Positions 49,712 through 60,591 of a stretch of 64,000 bases of DNA are shown in pieces. Within the stretch, counting starts at the first letter, position 1; each line of letters opens with the position of its first letter. Where the stretch lies: assembly GCA_964511535.1 (NCBI GenBank), contig CAZEFW010000002.1:104603-168602 (forward strand), read 5' to 3'. Source of the stretch: CAZCFB01 sp964511535. Lineage in GTDB: Bacteria; Myxococcota_A; Polyangia; GCA-2747355; CAZCFB01. The notes beneath the pieces were generated by a model. That model saw nothing but the letters and a program-made list of their open reading frames with translations. It was not told the DNA's origin and made no database searches. Both the position numbers and the translations under genes were made by a program.

Positions 49712-51298
49712 ATGGGGAAGCGGTCCGCGCGGCGTGAGATCTGGCGGCTGGAGCCGCCCACGGGGGGAGCGCTGCGGGTGGCAGTGATCTACCCCAACAG
49801 CTACGCGGTGGGCATGGCGAACCTCGGCCTCCACGCGCTGCTGGAGCAGCTGTGCGCCTGGCCGGTAACCCTCGACCGCGTGTTCATTTCTCACGACGAT
49901 CCGTCGCCGCCGCGGTCGCAGGACCTCGGCCTGAACCTGTCGGCGTTCCACGCGCTGATCTTTTCGGTCTCCTTCGAGCCCGACTACGTCGGCCTGGCCC
50001 TGGCGCTGAGCAGGGCCGGCATGGCGCCCCTGGCGGCGGACCGCTCGGCGCGGGATCCCCTGGTGGTGGCCGGCGGCATGGCGCTCACCCTCAACCCGGA
50101 GCCCGCGGCGCCGCTGTGCGACCTGGTGGGCGTTGGCGAGGCCGAGGCGCTGCTGCCGACGCTGGTGCCGCGGCTGCTGTCCGGGCCGGGCAAGGAAGAC
50201 CTGGTGCAGCGGCTGGCCGGCGAGCCGGGCTGGTACGCGCCGGCCCATCACGATCCGGCCACCTGCGTGGTGGAGCGGCAGCACGCGGAGCTGCAGCGGC
50301 CGGTGATGCCGGTGGTGCTGGGGCAGGGCGCGGCTTTCGGCGGCCATGTTGACCTGGAGGTGAGCCGGGGCTGCCGATGGCGCTGCCGCTTCTGCGCCGC
50401 CGGCCACGTGGTCACGCCCTACCGGGAGCTCTCCCCGGAACGGCTGCAGGACGCCATCGCCTGGGCGGCGGACCACCGGGGCAGGGTGGGCCTGGTGGGC
50501 ACCGACGTCAGCGACCACGGCCACCTGCGCGCCATCGCCGAGCGGGTCTGGGACGCCGGGGCCGAGGTGGCGTTGCCGTCGCTGCGCGTGGAGAGCCTGG
50601 CCCGCCCAGGCTCCCAGGCGTCCTGGCTGCTGCGCCAGCGCCCGCCCCGCACCCTCACCGTGGCGGTGGAGGCCGCCACCGACAGCCTGCGCCTGGCCCT
50701 CAACAAGAAGCTCGGCCACGAGCAGCTGCTGCGCATGGCGGCGGCCGCCAAGGCGGCTGGCGTTTCCTCGCTGAAGGTCTACCTGCTGGTGGGCGTACCA
50801 GGTGAGACATGGGAGGAGATCGAGGCGATACCCGGGCTCTGCCAGGAGCTGCTGGACCACGGCCCGGGCGGGCAATTGACCCTGTCGGTCAACGGCCTGG
50901 CCCCCAAGCCGGGCACGCCCCTGCAGTGGTGCCCTGCGCCGGAGTTGAAATACCTGCGCGCCTGCCGCCGTCTACTCCGCAAGCGTCTCCCGCGTGGGCG
51001 CGTGAAGCTCGCCTTCGAGTCGCCGGACTGGACCCGCTGGCAGAGCGTGCTCGGCCTCGGGGGAAGGGAGGCGGCGCGGCATGTACTGCTGGCCGCGGAG
51101 CGGGGCTGGCGTCGGGCCCTGGCGGCGGCCGCCGCGGAGGAGCCCGTGCTCTCCGGGCGTGGGCGCCCGGAGGACGAGCCCCTGCCGTGGGCTCATGTGC
51201 ACCCCGCCTCCGTCCAGGAGCCGCTGGGCCGACAGTGGGAATGCTGCCAGCAAAGGCGCTACACCCCGCCGGCCAGGCTCACCGGGCGACTGGATTAG
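49712..51298 (+). CDS. B12-binding-type radical SAM protein
   Basis: 528 residues. Residues ~20-190 resemble the cobalamin-binding (DxHxxG-less) Rossmann domain: LRVAVIYPNSYAVGMANLGLHALLEQL, LSAFHALIFSVSFEPDYVGLALALS and PLVVAGGMALTLNPEPAAPLCDLVGVGEAEALLP. The radical SAM domain follows with C221, C225 and C228 (SRGCRWRCRFCAAG), TLTVAVEAATDSLRLALNKKLGHEQLL and LKVYLLVGVPGETWEEI. No standard B12 His motif is evident. Relatives act in tRNA or lipid methylation; the substrate is unknown. GGAGG lies four bases before ATG 49712; a GTG just upstream is too close to it. Confidence 0.88.
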   Translation: MGKRSARREIWRLEPPTGGALRVAVIYPNSYAVGMANLGLHALLEQLCAWPVTLDRVFISHDDPSPPRSQDLGLNLSAFHALIFSVSFEPDYVGLALALSRAGMAPLAADRSARDPLVVAGGMALTLNPEPAAPLCDLVGVGEAEALLPTLVPRLLSGPGKEDLVQRLAGEPGWYAPAHHDPATCVVERQHAELQRPVMPVVLGQGAAFGGHVDLEVSRGCRWRCRFCAAGHVVTPYRELSPERLQDAIAWAADHRGRVGLVGTDVSDHGHLRAIAERVWDAGAEVALPSLRVESLARPGSQASWLLRQRPPRTLTVAVEAATDSLRLALNKKLGHEQLLRMAAAAKAAGVSSLKVYLLVGVPGETWEEIEAIPGLCQELLDHGPGGQLTLSVNGLAPKPGTPLQWCPAPELKYLRACRRLLRKRLPRGRVKLAFESPDWTRWQSVLGLGGREAARHVLLAAERGWRRALAAAAAEEPVLSGRGRPEDEPLPWAHVHPASVQEPLGRQWECCQQRRYTPPARLTGRLD

Positions 51299-51365
51299 TT
51301 GCCAGGTGGGTTATGGTGGGATAAGGTAGGGGAGTGTAGGTTAATATACGTGCGTAACACACCAT

Positions 51366-51370
51366 GGAGG
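51366..51370 (+). promoter_or_regulatory. Shine-Dalgarno GGAGG deciding GTG start of the PEGA protein
   Basis: GGAGG ends five bases before GTG 51376. An in-frame ATG at 51364 overlaps this sequence, so ribosomes should use the GTG. Confidence 0.6.
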
Positions 51371-51375
51371 TTCAC

Positions 51376-53484
51376 GTGCGAAAGCTAACCGTTCTGGCCA
51401 CCGCCCTTTGCGTGTTGATGATCTCCGGCGCCGCAGAGGCTGCCCGGACCTACCGGGTCAAGCTCAAGTCCACCCCCGCCGGGGCGTCCATCTACCTGGA
51501 GGGCAAGGGCGACGAGGCCCTGGGCAAGACCCCCCACACCATCCGCCTGCCCAAGGGCCAGCACACGCTGATCCTGAAGCGGGATGGCTACAAGAGCGTC
51601 ACCCGCACCGTGCTCATCCGGGGCACCTCGGCCTTCTCGTTCTCTCTGGAGAAGAAGCCGGAGCCGGCCACGTTCTCCATCGAGCCGGCGCCAGGGTCTC
51701 AGGTGACGGGCGCCTCGGTGAAGGTCAACGGCAAGGAGGTGGGCAAGGTGCCGGTGACCGTCGCGCTGCTCCAGGGGCGCTACCTCGTGGAGGTGGCGAA
51801 GGAGGGGTTCAAGACCTGGGAGCAGTGGATCGACGTCAAGGAGGCCGAGAAGCGCTCCATCGTGGTGAGCCTGATGGCCGACGCGCCTGACACCGGCAAC
51901 CTGCTGGTCTCGTCCAACGTCACCGGCGCCATGGTCTTCGTCGACGGCGTGAAGCGCGACGCCGCGCCGGCCCTGGTGGAGAAGCTCACGGTGGGGGTCC
52001 ACATGGTGGAGGTGCGGGCCGAGGGCTACGAGACCGCGCGCAAGGAGGTCACCGTCGAGAAGGAGAAGACCGCCAAGCTCACCGTGGAGCTGACGGTGGA
52101 CAAGGCGGCGGTGGCGGCCACCACGGGCACCATCCAGGTGCTCGCCGAGCCCAAGGGCGTGGAGGTGCTGGTGGACGGCGCGTCCCAGGGCGATGCGCCG
52201 GTGAAGGTGGCCGAGCTCGCCGAGGGGACCCACATCGTCGAGGGCAAGAAGGCGGGCTTCGAGACCGCCGAGCTGAAGGTGGAGATCAAGAAGGGCGAGT
52301 TCAAGACCGTCAAGCTGACCCTGAAGGAGAAGGCGGTGCCCGCCTCGTCCGGCAAGCTGCAGGTGAGCAGCAACGTCAAGGGCGCCAACGTCGCCCTGGA
52401 CGGCAAGGACGTGGGCAAGACCCCGCTGCTGATGGACAAGGTGGTGCCTGGCCCCCACGTGATCCGGATCTACGGCGAGGGGTACCAGGAGCTGTACAAG
52501 ACCGTGGCGGTCAACGCAGGGCAGACCACCGAGGTGATGGCGGATCTCAAGGCCACGGGCGCGACGCCCGCCAAGCCCGGCGCGGACAAGCCCGCCGGCG
52601 ACAAGGCGCAGGACAAGAAGGCCGAGGTGAAGCAGAAGGTGGAGGACAAGAAGGCGGCGGCCACGGCCGGGACCGAGGAGAAGCAGGAGGCGGCCAGCGA
52701 CGAGGCGGCAGACGCCGAGGACGATGAGCCGGTCTCCACCCTCGGGCTCTCCTCGTTCGGCGCCCAGCTGGTGGGCAAGGGCAACTTCACCGCGGACTTC
52801 GGCTTCGGCTACCCCTACATCTTCGAGGGGCGGCTCACCACCGGGCTCTACTCGCGCGGCTTCTTCGGCGTGGACGTGGGGGTCGACTTCCGCACCTTCG
52901 GGCTGCACAACGAGATCGGCATCCACTCCAACTTCAGGGTGGTCAACTACGAGCCGGTGGCCGTGTCGGTCAACGTGGACATGGGCGGCGGCGGCGGCCC
53001 CAAGGACAGGGAGAACTTCTACTTCAAGATGGGCCTCAACGTGTCGCTCTGGTTCAAGCGCATCGTCACCTTCACCGGGCGAGCCTACCTGGACGTGTCG
53101 GTGGACGACCTGTGCGACGGCTCGGACGTGGAGCTGGTGAACCTGACCGACGAGACCGAGGTGTGCCGCTGGCCCGAGGACCTCACGCCGGATCAGAAGC
53201 AGCAGCTCGACGGCTGGGTCGGGGCGGGCAAGGTGCCAGCGCAGCTGCAGGATGACGAGTTCCGCTCCAACCTGCGCGGCACCTTCACCAAGGCGCGCTT
53301 CATGCTGGCGGCCATCCTGGAGTTCCCGGTGCACGAGATGATCAACATCTGGGCCATGGTGGAGGGCGCGCCGGGCCAGGGCGGCGACCGCGGGCGCTGG
53401 GCCTACCGCAAGCTCTTCTCCTCTTTCATGCCCTCGGACGACCCGGCCATCTACGGCCGGCTTGGCGCCACGATCAAGTTTTAG
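51376..53484 (+). CDS. PEGA-repeat protein with outer-membrane-like C-terminus
   Basis: 702 residues. A signal peptide (LTVLATALCVLMISGAAEA) leads into five PEGA repeats (~28-400), each with a 'xVKV(D/N)G..VGKTP..v.l..G.H.v.v...GY' pattern, e.g. STPAGASIYLEGKGDEALGKTP, SSNVTGAMVFVDGVKRDAAP, AEPKGVEVLVDGASQGDAP and SSNVKGANVALDGKDVGKTP. An Ala/Lys/Glu-rich linker follows. The last ~230 residues have alternating hydrophobic, aromatic-flanked strands (NFTADFGFGYPYIFEGRLTTGLYSRGFFGVDVGVDF, VSVNVDMGGGGG) and end in AIYGRLGATIKF, typical of an outer-membrane beta-barrel. It is likely an envelope protein; function is unknown. Confidence 0.85.
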   Translation: MRKLTVLATALCVLMISGAAEAARTYRVKLKSTPAGASIYLEGKGDEALGKTPHTIRLPKGQHTLILKRDGYKSVTRTVLIRGTSAFSFSLEKKPEPATFSIEPAPGSQVTGASVKVNGKEVGKVPVTVALLQGRYLVEVAKEGFKTWEQWIDVKEAEKRSIVVSLMADAPDTGNLLVSSNVTGAMVFVDGVKRDAAPALVEKLTVGVHMVEVRAEGYETARKEVTVEKEKTAKLTVELTVDKAAVAATTGTIQVLAEPKGVEVLVDGASQGDAPVKVAELAEGTHIVEGKKAGFETAELKVEIKKGEFKTVKLTLKEKAVPASSGKLQVSSNVKGANVALDGKDVGKTPLLMDKVVPGPHVIRIYGEGYQELYKTVAVNAGQTTEVMADLKATGATPAKPGADKPAGDKAQDKKAEVKQKVEDKKAAATAGTEEKQEAASDEAADAEDDEPVSTLGLSSFGAQLVGKGNFTADFGFGYPYIFEGRLTTGLYSRGFFGVDVGVDFRTFGLHNEIGIHSNFRVVNYEPVAVSVNVDMGGGGGPKDRENFYFKMGLNVSLWFKRIVTFTGRAYLDVSVDDLCDGSDVELVNLTDETEVCRWPEDLTPDQKQQLDGWVGAGKVPAQLQDDEFRSNLRGTFTKARFMLAAILEFPVHEMINIWAMVEGAPGQGGDRGRWAYRKLFSSFMPSDDPAIYGRLGATIKF

Positions 53485-53530
53485 GTCGCCTCCTGACGCG
53501 CTATGCTCACCTGCAGCACCGAGGAGGGCC

Positions 53531-55465
53531 ATGGCAGACACCGCAGACATGAAAGGGCGCGCCGCGAGCGGCCAGGATGACGACCGGTACCGGGCGCTGA
53601 TCATGGCCCAGGAGGTGGGCTTCGCCGTCCTGGAGCTGATCCACGACGAGGACGGAAACCCCACGGACGCGGTGGTGGTCGAGATGAACAAGGCCGCGGC
53701 GCTGGGGCCAGCGGCCAACGCTGCGGTGGGGATGCGCGCGAGCGAGATGACCGGGGGGCGCTTCATGCCGCCGCTGGCCATGATGGCCGACGTGCTGGGC
53801 ACTGGTGAGCGGGTGACCCTCAAGAAGCACTTCGCCGGGCTGGGCAAGTGGCTTCAGGTGGATATCCTGCCCCACGGGCCGCGCGAGACCAGCCGGTTGG
53901 CGATTTGGATCAACGACATCACACAGCAGGAGGAGGCGCGCGCCCGGGAGCAGCTGCTGGGCGCCATGGTCGAGCAGGCCACCGACGCCATGCTCGCCGT
54001 GGACCTTGACGGCACGATCCAGTTCGCCAACCGGGCAGCGGCGCGCCTCTTCGGTGAGTCCCCTGAAGGCGAGACGAACCTGTTCGACCTCGTTCACCCC
54101 GAGGAGCGCGGCGTCGTGGAGTCGAGCTGGCGCATGCTCGGGCAGAGCGGCGCCCCCCTTCGCGACCTGGAGTGCCGGCTGCTGACGACGCAGGGGGACT
54201 TCCACAACTTCCTGATCTCCGCGTCCACGCTGAAGGCGGACGGCGAGGCGCGCTACATGGTGCTCGCCCACGACGTCACCCGGTACAAGACCTACCAGGC
54301 CCAGCTGGCGCAGTCCGACCGCATGGCCAGTCTGGGGCTGCTGGCCGCGGGCATCGCCCACGAGATCAACAACCCGCTGACCTACTTGCTCTACAACCTC
54401 GAGGGCCTGATGGAGGATCTCCCGGCGCTGGGGGCCACGGGCGCGCCCCCGGACGAGCTGCGGGAGCTGAAGGAGATGGCGTCCGGCGCCCTCGACGGGG
54501 CCGAGCGCATAAAGGCGGTGTCAGGACACCTGCGGGTCTTCTCTCACAAGGGCGATCCCGGGCTCGACCGGGTCAACGTGATGGATGTGCTCGACAATGT
54601 GATCGGCATGGCCCAAAACGAGATCCGGTTCAGGGCCCGGCTCTCCTTGCAGCTGGAGCCGGTACCGCCGGTCCAGGCCAACTCGGGCCAGCTGGCCCAG
54701 GTGCTGCTGAACCTGCTGGTCAACGCCACGCAGGCCATCGAGGAGGGGGACCTGGAGGGGAACCAGGTCGGGGTGTCCACCCGGCAGGAGGGCAGCAATA
54801 TCGTGATCGAGGTGCAGGACACCGGCGCCGGGATCCCGCCCGAGAACATGGACCGGATATTCGAGCCGTTCTTCACCACCAAGGCGGTGGGCGAGGGGTC
54901 GGGGCTGGGCCTCTCCATCTGCCGCAAGATCATCGAAGCGTGCGGCGGGACCCTGTCGGCAACCAGCGAGGTGGGCCGCGGCAGCTGCTTCACCCTTCGG
55001 CTCCTGCCCGCGGCAGAGGAGACGGAGGAGCCAGCCGCGGCGTCGGCGCCACCGGCCAGGGCGCAGGAGCCCGAGGGCCGCGTGCTGGTTGTGGACGACG
55101 AGCAGGCCATCTGCAGCGCCGTGATCGGCATCCTTGACCACCGGGATGTGGTCGCCGTGCGCTCGGCCGAAGCTGCGCAGGAGCTGCTGCGGGGCGAATG
55201 CGATTTCGAGGTGATCCTGTTGGACCTGATGATGCCCGGCATGAGCGGCATGGATCTGTTCGAGTGGATCGAGCGGTCGCAACCGGAGCTGGTACCCCGC
55301 GTGATGTTCATCACCGGGGGCGCCTTCACGCCGCGCTCCCGGGAGTTCCTGGAGCGGGTGGACAACCCGTGGCTGCAGAAGCCGTTCGAGCCCACCCGGC
55401 TGAGGGAGGCCGTGAGCCAGCAGATCCTGGCCGCCGAGGCCAAACAGGAAGATGACCCCGCCTGA
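53531..55465 (+). CDS. Hybrid sensor histidine kinase (PAS-PAS-HK-receiver)
   Basis: 644 residues, cytoplasmic (no membrane helices). PAS-like domains lie at ~15-140 and ~150-265 (AMVEQATDAMLAVDLDGTIQFANRAAARLFG). The dimerisation helix has H277 (AAGIAHEINNPLTYLLYNLEG). The ATPase domain has LLNLLVNATQAIEE (N box), VQDTGAGIPPENMDRIFEPFFTT and GEGSGLGLSICRKII. The receiver at ~515-635 has RVLVVDDEQ, phosphoacceptor D565 (ILLDLMMPGMSG) and the NPWLQKPFEP Lys. It probably passes phosphate to a separate regulator through its receiver. GAGGAGGG precedes ATG 53531. It overlaps galM by 14 bases. Confidence 0.92.
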   Translation: MADTADMKGRAASGQDDDRYRALIMAQEVGFAVLELIHDEDGNPTDAVVVEMNKAAALGPAANAAVGMRASEMTGGRFMPPLAMMADVLGTGERVTLKKHFAGLGKWLQVDILPHGPRETSRLAIWINDITQQEEARAREQLLGAMVEQATDAMLAVDLDGTIQFANRAAARLFGESPEGETNLFDLVHPEERGVVESSWRMLGQSGAPLRDLECRLLTTQGDFHNFLISASTLKADGEARYMVLAHDVTRYKTYQAQLAQSDRMASLGLLAAGIAHEINNPLTYLLYNLEGLMEDLPALGATGAPPDELRELKEMASGALDGAERIKAVSGHLRVFSHKGDPGLDRVNVMDVLDNVIGMAQNEIRFRARLSLQLEPVPPVQANSGQLAQVLLNLLVNATQAIEEGDLEGNQVGVSTRQEGSNIVIEVQDTGAGIPPENMDRIFEPFFTTKAVGEGSGLGLSICRKIIEACGGTLSATSEVGRGSCFTLRLLPAAEETEEPAAASAPPARAQEPEGRVLVVDDEQAICSAVIGILDHRDVVAVRSAEAAQELLRGECDFEVILLDLMMPGMSGMDLFEWIERSQPELVPRVMFITGGAFTPRSREFLERVDNPWLQKPFEPTRLREAVSQQILAAEAKQEDDPA

Positions 55466-56537
55466 GGGGCGCGGCAGCGCGGCCGGCGTCACCGTCAGCC
55501 ATGAGCCGAGGGGCCGGACCCGGCAGGGCGAAGCGGTGGACGCCTACCGGCTGGACAGCGGCGCCGGCGTCACCGTGGAGCTGATCACCTATGGCGCCGC
55601 GGTGTCCTCGGTGAAGGCGCCGGACCTGCGCGGCCGCCGCGCCGAGGTGGTGCTCGGGTACGACGACGTGGCCGGCTACGAGGCTGCCGAAAACCCGTAC
55701 ATGGGCGCGACCTGCGGGCGGTACGCCAACCGCATCGCGGGCGGTCGGTTCGAGCTGGACGGCGAGGTGTTCACCGTGCCCGCCACCGACGGGCCGCACG
55801 CCCTGCACGGCGGCGTGGACGGCTTCCACCGGCGGATCTGGCAGGCCGAGCCCGCCGACGGCGGGGTGCGCATGTGGCGCACCAGCCCCCACGGAGAGGA
55901 GGGCTTCCCTGGCGAGCTCCAGGTGGAGGTGCGCTTCACCCTGGACGCCCGGGGCGCGCTGACCATCCGCTACCGCGCCGCCACCGACCGGCCCACGGTG
56001 GTCAACCTGACCAACCACAGCTACTTCAACCTCGCCGGCGACGGGGACATCCTCGGCCACACCGTGCAGGTGGCCGCGGCCCGCTATGCGGTGGTGGACG
56101 AGGAGGCGATCCCCACGGGAGAGCTGCGGTCGGTGCGGGGCCTGCCCCTGGACCTGCGCCAGGCCCGACCGGTGGGGCAGGGGATCCGGCAGCTGCCCGC
56201 CGGCGGCTTCGACCACAACCTGTGCCTCGACGGGGGCGGCGGGGCGCTGGCGCTGGCGGCCCGCGTGAGCGACCCGCGCAGCGGCCGCACCCTCACCTGC
56301 CACACCACGGCGCCGGGGCTGCAGCTGTACACCGGCAACTTCCTCGACGGGGTCCCGGGCCGCCATGGCACTGCCCTGCCGCGGCACGCCGGGCTGTGCC
56401 TCGAGGCCCAGCACTATCCGGACAGCCCGAACCGGCCCGGCTTCCCCTCCACGGTGCTGCGCCCGGGCGAAGTCTACCGCCAGACCTGCGTCTACAGCTT
56501 CGGCCTGGATCGGGACATCTCCTCCGCCCCGGAATAG
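55452..56537 (+). CDS. galM: Aldose 1-epimerase (galactose mutarotase)
   Basis: 361 residues, standard GalM length. Family motifs: VTVELITYGAAVSSVKAPDLRG, VVLGYDDVAGYEAAENPYMGATCGRYANRIAGGRF, DGPHALHGGVDGFHRRIW, VVNLTNHSYFNLAGDGDILGH (catalytic His) and GLCLEAQHYPDSPNRPGFPST (catalytic Glu). It interconverts alpha and beta anomers of galactose/glucose, probably in the cytoplasm. It overlaps the histidine kinase gene's end by 14 bases and has only a poor ribosome site (GGAAG adjacent), so its translation is probably coupled to the kinase. No other gal genes are present. Confidence 0.93.
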   Translation: MTPPEGRGSAAGVTVSHEPRGRTRQGEAVDAYRLDSGAGVTVELITYGAAVSSVKAPDLRGRRAEVVLGYDDVAGYEAAENPYMGATCGRYANRIAGGRFELDGEVFTVPATDGPHALHGGVDGFHRRIWQAEPADGGVRMWRTSPHGEEGFPGELQVEVRFTLDARGALTIRYRAATDRPTVVNLTNHSYFNLAGDGDILGHTVQVAAARYAVVDEEAIPTGELRSVRGLPLDLRQARPVGQGIRQLPAGGFDHNLCLDGGGGALALAARVSDPRSGRTLTCHTTAPGLQLYTGNFLDGVPGRHGTALPRHAGLCLEAQHYPDSPNRPGFPSTVLRPGEVYRQTCVYSFGLDRDISSAPE

Positions 56538-56652
56538 GGACCCACCCTGACCCGTAGATCTAACTGAGGCAGGCCCCCTGGCGACGCCCGCTGGCCCTGG
56601 CCCGGCGGCGCGCTACGCTTTGACATGTGGGCCCGGTCAAGGAGGTGATGCA

Positions 56653-57468
56653 ATGACTGTGTCTCGACCGCCCCTGAGTCGTGGGGATCTGGCCTTCCTG
56701 CTGGAGGCCAACGAGGTGCCGCCGGAGGAGTGTGACCGGATGGGACGCCGGCTGGCGCGTGATCCTGGCTATCGCCGCGCCCTGGTGGACAACGAGGAGA
56801 TCTTCGAGCGCGCCCTGCAGGACACTGACGGCCTGGTGGACATATCGCCCGCGCTGCTGTTCGAGATCTTGCTGCACAAGGTCCGCGCCGACCTGCGGGA
56901 GCTCTGCTTCACCGTCGAGCAGGCCGGCGGGATGTCGGTGCCCGTGTTCGACAGCGAGGAGGTGCTCGACCTGCTGGAGGACGAGCTGGTGATGGCGTAC
57001 CTGGTGGGGATGCTCGCCTCCTTCGTGCAGCCCGCGGCCAGCACGGTGGAGCAGCAGGGCAAGGGCAGGGTCACCCGCCGGCTGCGCTACTCGGACCTCG
57101 ACCTGCACAGCTTGCTGCGCCTGGCAGAGGGCGCCAGCGGTGCCCAACGGCTGACCGTCTACCGGCGGGTGGCCGACGCCTGTCTGTTCATGCTCGGCAT
57201 CTACCCGGAGTTCGTGGTGAGCAACCATCGCTACCCCTCGGGGGAGCTGCGGCCGCTGCTGGCGGGCTCGGGGCGACGGTTCAGCCCCGAGGAGTACGAG
57301 GCGCGGGGCCGACAGTTCTACCGGCTGGCCGCCGAGCATCGCTCGGCCCGGGGGCGGCGCCTGGCGGACGTGCTCTGGTCACTTCACGCCGGCTTCAGCT
57401 GGGCCCTCAAGCCGCTGAACTTCCTCTCCGCCAACTACCTGCACCGCGCCGGGGTGCTGTTGACCTGA
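56653..57468 (+). CDS. Hypothetical helical protein
   Basis: 271 residues, no signal peptide. Almost all helical: LSRGDLAFLLEANEVPPEECDRMGRRLARDPGYRRALVDNEEIFERALQ, ISPALLFEILLHKVRADLRELCFTVEQAGG, SEEVLDLLEDELVMAYLVGMLASFV, TVYRRVADACLFMLGIYPEFVVSNHRYPSGELRPLLAG and YEARGRQFYRLAAEHRSARGRRLADVLWSLHAGFSWALKPLNFLSANYL. I do not recognise the family. AGGAGG ends seven bases before ATG 56653, and TACGCT upstream (56613) may be the -10 of a normal leadered transcript. Confidence 0.75.
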   Translation: MTVSRPPLSRGDLAFLLEANEVPPEECDRMGRRLARDPGYRRALVDNEEIFERALQDTDGLVDISPALLFEILLHKVRADLRELCFTVEQAGGMSVPVFDSEEVLDLLEDELVMAYLVGMLASFVQPAASTVEQQGKGRVTRRLRYSDLDLHSLLRLAEGASGAQRLTVYRRVADACLFMLGIYPEFVVSNHRYPSGELRPLLAGSGRRFSPEEYEARGRQFYRLAAEHRSARGRRLADVLWSLHAGFSWALKPLNFLSANYLHRAGVLLT

Positions 57469-57641
57469 CCGCTTCGCCCAGTCGCTCACCTGTCCGGAGG
57501 CTGTGACGGGCGCGCCAGGCCATGCCTGCGCAAGATCTCGAAGAAAAGGGCCTTTGATATTATTGCTCTTTTCCGGGATGCATGTGGCGTTCTGCTACAT
57601 TGTGGAAAAATGCCCCAGTTTGAGCGTAGGATCAGCCAGAC

Positions 57642-59165
57642 ATGAGCATCGCCAAGAAGGTCACCATCGTGGTCTCGTTGCTGGCGGCGCTGCTTCTGGG
57701 CGGCACGGCAGTCACCGTGCGCGAGCAGCGCCAGCAGGAGGTGCTGCGCCGGGCCAAGGCCGAGGCGCGCATGCTGGTGAGCGTGATCCGCATGTCCGTG
57801 GAGGCGTCCATGTCGGACTACGGCCGCATGGGGGCCATCGAGGACCTGGTCTCCAGGCTGCAGCCGATCAAGGTCACCTTCTACGGAACCGACGCGCGGG
57901 TCATCGCGCCGGCGCCCGAAGAGGAGGAGCCCAAGGTCAACCTGCGCGCGCGCCGGGTGATCCTGCGCGGCAAGCCGGTGGAGGAGGCGGGGCAGGGCTA
58001 CTACGCCTACCGGGTGCCGCTGCGGGATCAGTACACCGGCGCCGTGGCCGGTGTGCTGGAGCTGCGCTTCGACCTGGACGCCATGGCCGGGGCAGAGTGG
58101 GACGCGTCGGCGCTGCTCGTGGCCGCCGGGCTGCTGCTGGGTATCGCCCTGGTTGTGGGCATCTACCTGCGCAAGACCGTGGCAGAGCCCATCGAGAAGC
58201 TGATGGTGGGCATGGACCACATCATCCGGGGCGACCTGACCCACACCCTGCCCCTGGACCGCAACGACGAGATCGGGCGCATCGCCTACCGGTTCAACGA
58301 GATGACCGCGCAGCTGCGCGATGCCCAGGAGGAGATCCACGGCACCGCCGAGGCGCGCGTGCGCCTGCAGCAGCGGCTGCGCCAGAGCGAGAAGCTGGCC
58401 ACCGTGGGCCAGCTGTCGGCGGAGATCGCTCACGAGGTGGGCACGCCCCTCAACGTCATCGCGGTGCGGGCGCGCTCGCTGCTCAAGAAGACCGACCGCC
58501 CCGATGAGGTGACCAAGAACTCGGCCATCATCGCTGACCAGGCGGAGCGGATCACCAAGATCATCCAGCAGATGCTCGACCTGAGCCGGGCGCGCATTCT
58601 GCGGCGCACGGAGGTTGATATCATCTCCATCCTGGCCGACGCCACGGGGCTGCTGGAGTACCAGATGGAGCGCAACGGCATCGCCCTGGAGCTCGAGATC
58701 CCGGACGACCTGCCGCCGGTGCTGGGAGACGCTGACGGGCTGCAGCAGGTGTTCATCAACCTGGTGCACAACGCCGTGCAGGCCATGGTGGATGGGGGCA
58801 CGCTGACGCTGACCACCGAGGTGGAGCGTCGGCGCAAGGAGGGCCTCGACCTGGCTCCACCGGAGCTGTACATGGTGGTGCATGTGGCAGACACCGGGCC
58901 CGGGATCCCGGAGGAGTCGAGGGGGCAGATCTTCGATCCGTTCTTCTCCACCAAGGGGCAGGGAGAGGGCACCGGGCTGGGCCTGACGGTGGTGCAGGGC
59001 ATCGTCAAGGAGCACGACGGTTGGATCGAGGTGGGCGAGGTGGAGCCCTCCGGCGCGGAGCTGCGGGTCTACCTGCCCACGGCGGCGATGGAGGAACCAC
59101 GAACCGAGGACGGCGGGGGCGGCGGGGGCGATGCCGATGCCAAAGACGACGAGCAGGGAGGCTAG
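57642..59165 (+). CDS. Sensor histidine kinase with HAMP domain
   Basis: 507 residues. Membrane helix 1 is ~7-25 (VTIVVSLLAALLLGGTAV). A ~130-residue periplasmic sensor follows (KVTFYGTDARVIAPAPEEEE...YYAYRVPLRDQYTGAVAGVLELRFDLDAM). Membrane helix 2 is ~160-180. HAMP: RKTVAEPIEKLMVGMDHIIRGDL. H264 lies in the dimerisation motif (GQLSAEIAHEVGTPLNVIAVRA). The ATPase has INLVHNAVQAMVDGG, HVADTGPGIPEESRGQIFDPFFST and GEGTGLGLTVVQGIV. Its partner is the NtrC-type regulator starting at the next base after its stop. TAGGAT lies nine bases before the ATG and no ribosome site is visible. Confidence 0.93.
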   Translation: MSIAKKVTIVVSLLAALLLGGTAVTVREQRQQEVLRRAKAEARMLVSVIRMSVEASMSDYGRMGAIEDLVSRLQPIKVTFYGTDARVIAPAPEEEEPKVNLRARRVILRGKPVEEAGQGYYAYRVPLRDQYTGAVAGVLELRFDLDAMAGAEWDASALLVAAGLLLGIALVVGIYLRKTVAEPIEKLMVGMDHIIRGDLTHTLPLDRNDEIGRIAYRFNEMTAQLRDAQEEIHGTAEARVRLQQRLRQSEKLATVGQLSAEIAHEVGTPLNVIAVRARSLLKKTDRPDEVTKNSAIIADQAERITKIIQQMLDLSRARILRRTEVDIISILADATGLLEYQMERNGIALELEIPDDLPPVLGDADGLQQVFINLVHNAVQAMVDGGTLTLTTEVERRRKEGLDLAPPELYMVVHVADTGPGIPEESRGQIFDPFFSTKGQGEGTGLGLTVVQGIVKEHDGWIEVGEVEPSGAELRVYLPTAAMEEPRTEDGGGGGGDADAKDDEQGG

Positions 59166-60548
<1,383 letters not shown>

Positions 60549-60591
60549 GTTCATCTGTAACAGTCGCCGGTTTGCCCGAGACTGATCCTTC

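Noticed and set aside
51364..51375. ATG 51364 as the PEGA protein start
   Set aside because: The ATG overlaps the only good ribosome site, which is ideally placed for GTG 51376.
57588..57606. Possible sigma54 promoter (TGGC...TGCT) before the histidine kinase
   Set aside because: The GG and GC elements are about four bases too close together for a -24/-12 promoter.
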